Positions 6,172 through 7,676 of a stretch of DNA of 7,676 nt are shown piece by piece. The notes under the pieces are model-generated. The model was given only the letters and a program-made list of their open reading frames with translations. It did no database searches and was not told the DNA's origin. The translations under genes and the position numbers were made by a program. Every line of letters starts with the position of its first letter. Positions within the stretch are counted from its first letter, which is position 1. Origin of the DNA: Thermoplasmata archaeon (lineage in GTDB: Archaea > Thermoplasmatota > Thermoplasmata > Thermoplasmatales > Thermoplasmataceae); assembly GCA_021790415.1 (NCBI GenBank), contig JAJYDZ010000070.1, forward strand, positions 1 to 7,676, written 5' to 3'.

Positions 6172-6924
6172 CTATCTGAAATTGACCCAAATTGAGATTC
6201 TTTTGAAAACTTCCTCGAATGGTGGCAGTTCTCCAAGAACTATTTGTTTCATTTCTCTGGAAAAAGATTCTTCTCGTTCTTTCAAATTGGTTAGAAATAA
6301 TGACTTGTTGAATGCCAATCCGTAAAAGCTTATCTTTTGATTAATAAGGTCTACGTCAAATTTTATATTTTTCCTCCCTATAAGATAGTATAGATCGAAA
6401 ATATCCCTAGCTTTTTTCCTGGTCAATATTGCCCTGACTTTTTCTGCGCCAACTTCGTCAAGGTTCATTCCAAGTAAATTCTTAATAGGAAGATCATACT
6501 GAGGAAAATCCAGTTTTAGAGGAATCTTAGGCAAAAGTATTGTTTCTCTTCCGCTTGCCTCTACATATATAACACAACTGTCCCTTTGGGAAGTGTTTAA
6601 TGGACCATTAATCATGAACCTTGCTGAAATCCCCGTTTCCTCATTCTTTATATTCTTCAATTTGTTAGAAAAGCCATAAAGATTAAGGGATTTTGAAACA
6701 AATTCTGGGAGATCCTTTTTTATATTCCCCGTTATGGTAAAATCTAAGTCTTCCGAAAATCTATTAAGACCATGAAAAAACCAGAGATAAGTACCACCTT
6801 TGAAAACTAATGGTAAATCAGACAAAGAGGAGAGTAAAACACTCTGTAGATAGTGCTTTTCCTGTTGCCATGGTCTTAAACCTGAAACTTTTGCCATTTC
6901 TCTGATTGATTTCGCACCTATCAT
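6172..6924 (-). CDS. abiEii: AbiEii-family nucleotidyltransferase toxin
   Basis: This 250-residue protein belongs to the AbiEii/AbiGii group of nucleotidyltransferase-like toxins, the killing component of type IV toxin-antitoxin and abortive-infection modules; characterised relatives transfer nucleotides and block growth. Visible motifs are VFKGGTYL (40-47) and RFSEDLD (55-61), which form the nucleotidyltransferase active-site signature with D59 and D61 as metal ligands, and the later GAEKVRAILTRKKARDIFDLYYL (159-181), whose K162, R169, R173-D174 and D177 match the conserved K...R...RD..D pattern. All key residues are intact, so the toxin is probably functional. The ATG at 6924 overlaps the abiEi stop (ATGA) and has a good Shine-Dalgarno AGAGGT (6936-6931) with 6-nt spacing. 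It converges on the tRNA-Tyr gene, 71 nt away. Confidence 0.9.
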   Translation of the reverse strand: MIGAKSIREMAKVSGLRPWQQEKHYLQSVLLSSLSDLPLVFKGGTYLWFFHGLNRFSEDLDFTITGNIKKDLPEFVSKSLNLYGFSNKLKNIKNEETGISARFMINGPLNTSQRDSCVIYVEASGRETILLPKIPLKLDFPQYDLPIKNLLGMNLDEVGAEKVRAILTRKKARDIFDLYYLIGRKNIKFDVDLINQKISFYGLAFNKSLFLTNLKEREESFSREMKQIVLGELPPFEEVFKRISIWVNFR

Positions 6925-7496
6925 TGAAATACCTCTAACATCTTTTTCTTACCCTTTCCAATGAATTTAAGAAAAAGGGGCCTTAGTTTTTTGTACTCAC
7001 TCGTTCTTCCTAACTCCAAAACATCATCTAATGTGAACAGTTTAAGGTAATAGCCATCAAGCAGTGCCTTTTCCCTGGTTGCAACGAAACAGTAACTGCC
7101 GGAGACTTTGTGACGCTCAAATCCAAACATAAGGCCGGGGTTTATTTTATGATATTCCAAGCCCAGTTCATGATATGTAATTGAATTTACCGGGGTTACT
7201 GACTGTATATAACGGGGAACTTGTTGAATAACATTATGAAACAATAACGCAGAGTCAAGAGAAATATATGATGGCTCAACTAGTTGTGAAGCTATGACAA
7301 AATCATCTTCGACAAATGATATTTTTCCTCTGATAAGTCTTATTGCCAGTTTCTTTTGAACCAATCTCGACAAATAAACTGCAGCAACATTTCTATCTTT
7401 ATTTATGAGGTGTGCTAGTTGGGAAGTATTGTATACTGCCCGTCCACTAGAAAGAGCAGAATCTCTTATTTTATAAAGCGAAGAAACTTCATTCAT
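6921..7496 (-). CDS. abiEi: AbiEi-family antitoxin / transcriptional repressor
   Basis: This protein of about 191 residues is the partner of AbiEii. Residues 20-60 form a winged helix-turn-helix (YNTSQLAHLI, then VYLSRLVQKKLAIRLIRGKISF) ending in the short wing typical of AbiEi antitoxins. The C-terminal part carries EPSYISLDSALLFHNVI (74-90), SVTPV (99-103) and ATREKALLD (139-147), all typical of the AbiEi effector domain. Known AbiEi proteins neutralise the toxin and also repress their own operon by binding inverted repeats. I chose ATG 7496 because GAGG (7506-7503) is 6 nt upstream; ATG 7502 and TTG 7508 are in-frame alternatives adding 2 or 4 residues, but both overlap that GAGG. The gene overlaps abiEii by 4 nt, so the pair is one operon. 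Confidence 0.85.
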   Translation of the reverse strand: MNEVSSLYKIRDSALSSGRAVYNTSQLAHLINKDRNVAAVYLSRLVQKKLAIRLIRGKISFVEDDFVIASQLVEPSYISLDSALLFHNVIQQVPRYIQSVTPVNSITYHELGLEYHKINPGLMFGFERHKVSGSYCFVATREKALLDGYYLKLFTLDDVLELGRTSEYKKLRPLFLKFIGKGKKKMLEVFQ

Positions 7497-7507
7497 TGTC
7501 ATCCTCA

Positions 7508-7525
7508 ATTAACAAATCTGTTAAT
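7508..7525. promoter_or_regulatory. Inverted-repeat operator candidate of the abiE operon
   Basis: ATTAACAAATCTGTTAAT has perfect 7-bp arms (7508-7514, 7519-7525) and a 4-nt centre. It lies between the TATA-like box at 7544-7551 and the abiEi start, covering the predicted transcription start. Autorepression by AbiEi at inverted repeats is established for the family, so this is the natural operator. A smaller repeat, TACCA-A-TGGTA at 7557-7567, lies just upstream of the TATA box and might be a second site. Confidence 0.55.
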
Positions 7526-7543
7526 GTACAATGATGATACTCT

Positions 7544-7551
7544 ACTTTAAA
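7544..7551 (-). promoter_or_regulatory. TATA-like box of the abiE operon
   Basis: TTTAAAGT on the minus strand (7551-7544) is preceded by purine-rich AGAAAC, as expected of a BRE. A start about 25 nt on, near 7521, would give a leader of roughly 25 nt containing the GAGG ribosome-binding site, consistent with abiEi being a leadered gene. Confidence 0.45.
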
Positions 7552-7575
7552 GTTTCTACCAATGGTATTTCGTAA

Positions 7576-7674
7576 TCATTGCCTTATTGAATTTATATTA
7601 AAATCATTAAGGTTTTCAGACCCATAAGATAAAACAGCAGTTATTGCGATATCTGGAATATTAGACTCTTCTGT
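7576..7674 (-). CDS. Possible C-terminal end of an unidentified minus-strand gene
   Basis: From the right edge a minus-strand frame gives 32 sense codons before TGA at 7578-7576, including SNIPDIAITAVLSYGSE. Codon choice (ATA, AGG, AAT) resembles the neighbouring genes, and the other two minus frames are interrupted early. It would lie upstream of abiEi in the same direction, with the abiE promoter in the gap between them. No family is recognisable, and a short open stretch can arise by chance. Confidence 0.35.
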   Translation of the reverse strand, partial: TEESNIPDIAITAVLSYGSENLNDFNINSIRQ

Positions 7675-7676
7675 GA

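Noticed and set aside
5976..6236. Minus-strand 86-codon frame (and a 60-codon neighbour) across the tRNA-Tyr gene
   Set aside because: It is the antisense of the tRNA; the SGFEPETCGLRR-type peptide is the usual artefact of translating tRNA genes backwards.
1531..7529. 13-mer TCTGTTAATGTAC shared by eno (1531-1543) and the abiE promoter (7517-7529)
   Set aside because: One copy is inside conserved coding sequence; a match of this length is about what chance gives in an AT-rich window of this size.
7563..7628. Plus-strand 21-codon frame starting at ATG 7563
   Set aside because: Very short, no promoter or ribosome-binding site, and opposite a more gene-like minus-strand frame.

Overview
The window looks like a piece of a Thermoplasmatales-type archaeal chromosome. 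Archaeal hallmarks are a diphthine synthase (Dph5), a tRNA-Tyr with a C1-G72 pair, no encoded CCA and a 26-nt intron at position 37/38, TATA-like boxes about 25 nt upstream of several start codons (leaderless-style promoters), and few clear Shine-Dalgarno sites. The Thermoplasmatales assignment is an inference from the GH15 enzyme, the enolase/PfkB neighbourhood, the AT-rich composition and AGG/AGA/ATA codon use; it is not proven.

Layout. Positions 1-62 hold the edge of an unidentified gene (strand ambiguous). Positions 63-241 are an intergenic region with a palindrome (202-218) just upstream of a small DsrE-like gene (242-583, +). Converging on it is a five-gene minus-strand run, transcribed right to left: GH15 glycoside hydrolase (5919-4102), PfkB-family kinase (4012-3101), gamma-carbonic-anhydrase-like hexapeptide protein (3098-2574), enolase (2543-1329) and dph5 (1332-586). 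Spacing is tight at PfkB/gamma-CA (2 nt) and at eno/dph5 (4-nt GTGA overlap). PfkB has its own TATA-like box and an 8-bp perfect inverted repeat upstream, so GH15 may be a separate unit. The tRNA-Tyr gene (6002-6100, +) is divergent from GH15.

To the right of the tRNA is a minus-strand abiEi-abiEii pair (7496-6172), a type IV toxin-antitoxin/abortive infection module: winged-helix antitoxin/repressor first, nucleotidyltransferase toxin second, with an ATGA overlap. A perfect 7-bp-arm inverted repeat sits at its promoter/start. The right edge (7576-7676) probably carries the C-terminal end of one more minus-strand gene.

How the parts relate: the minus run joins sugar-polymer or disaccharide cleavage (GH15), sugar or nucleoside phosphorylation (PfkB), lower glycolysis (enolase) and EF-2 modification (Dph5), i.e. 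a housekeeping block. The abiE pair beside a tRNA looks like an accessory/defence insertion. The most curious signal is that nearly the same palindrome (ATTAACAAAT-TGTTAAT, differing by one inserted base) occurs in front of both the DsrE-like gene and abiEi. I saw no CRISPR array, insertion sequence or clearly undescribed multi-gene system.
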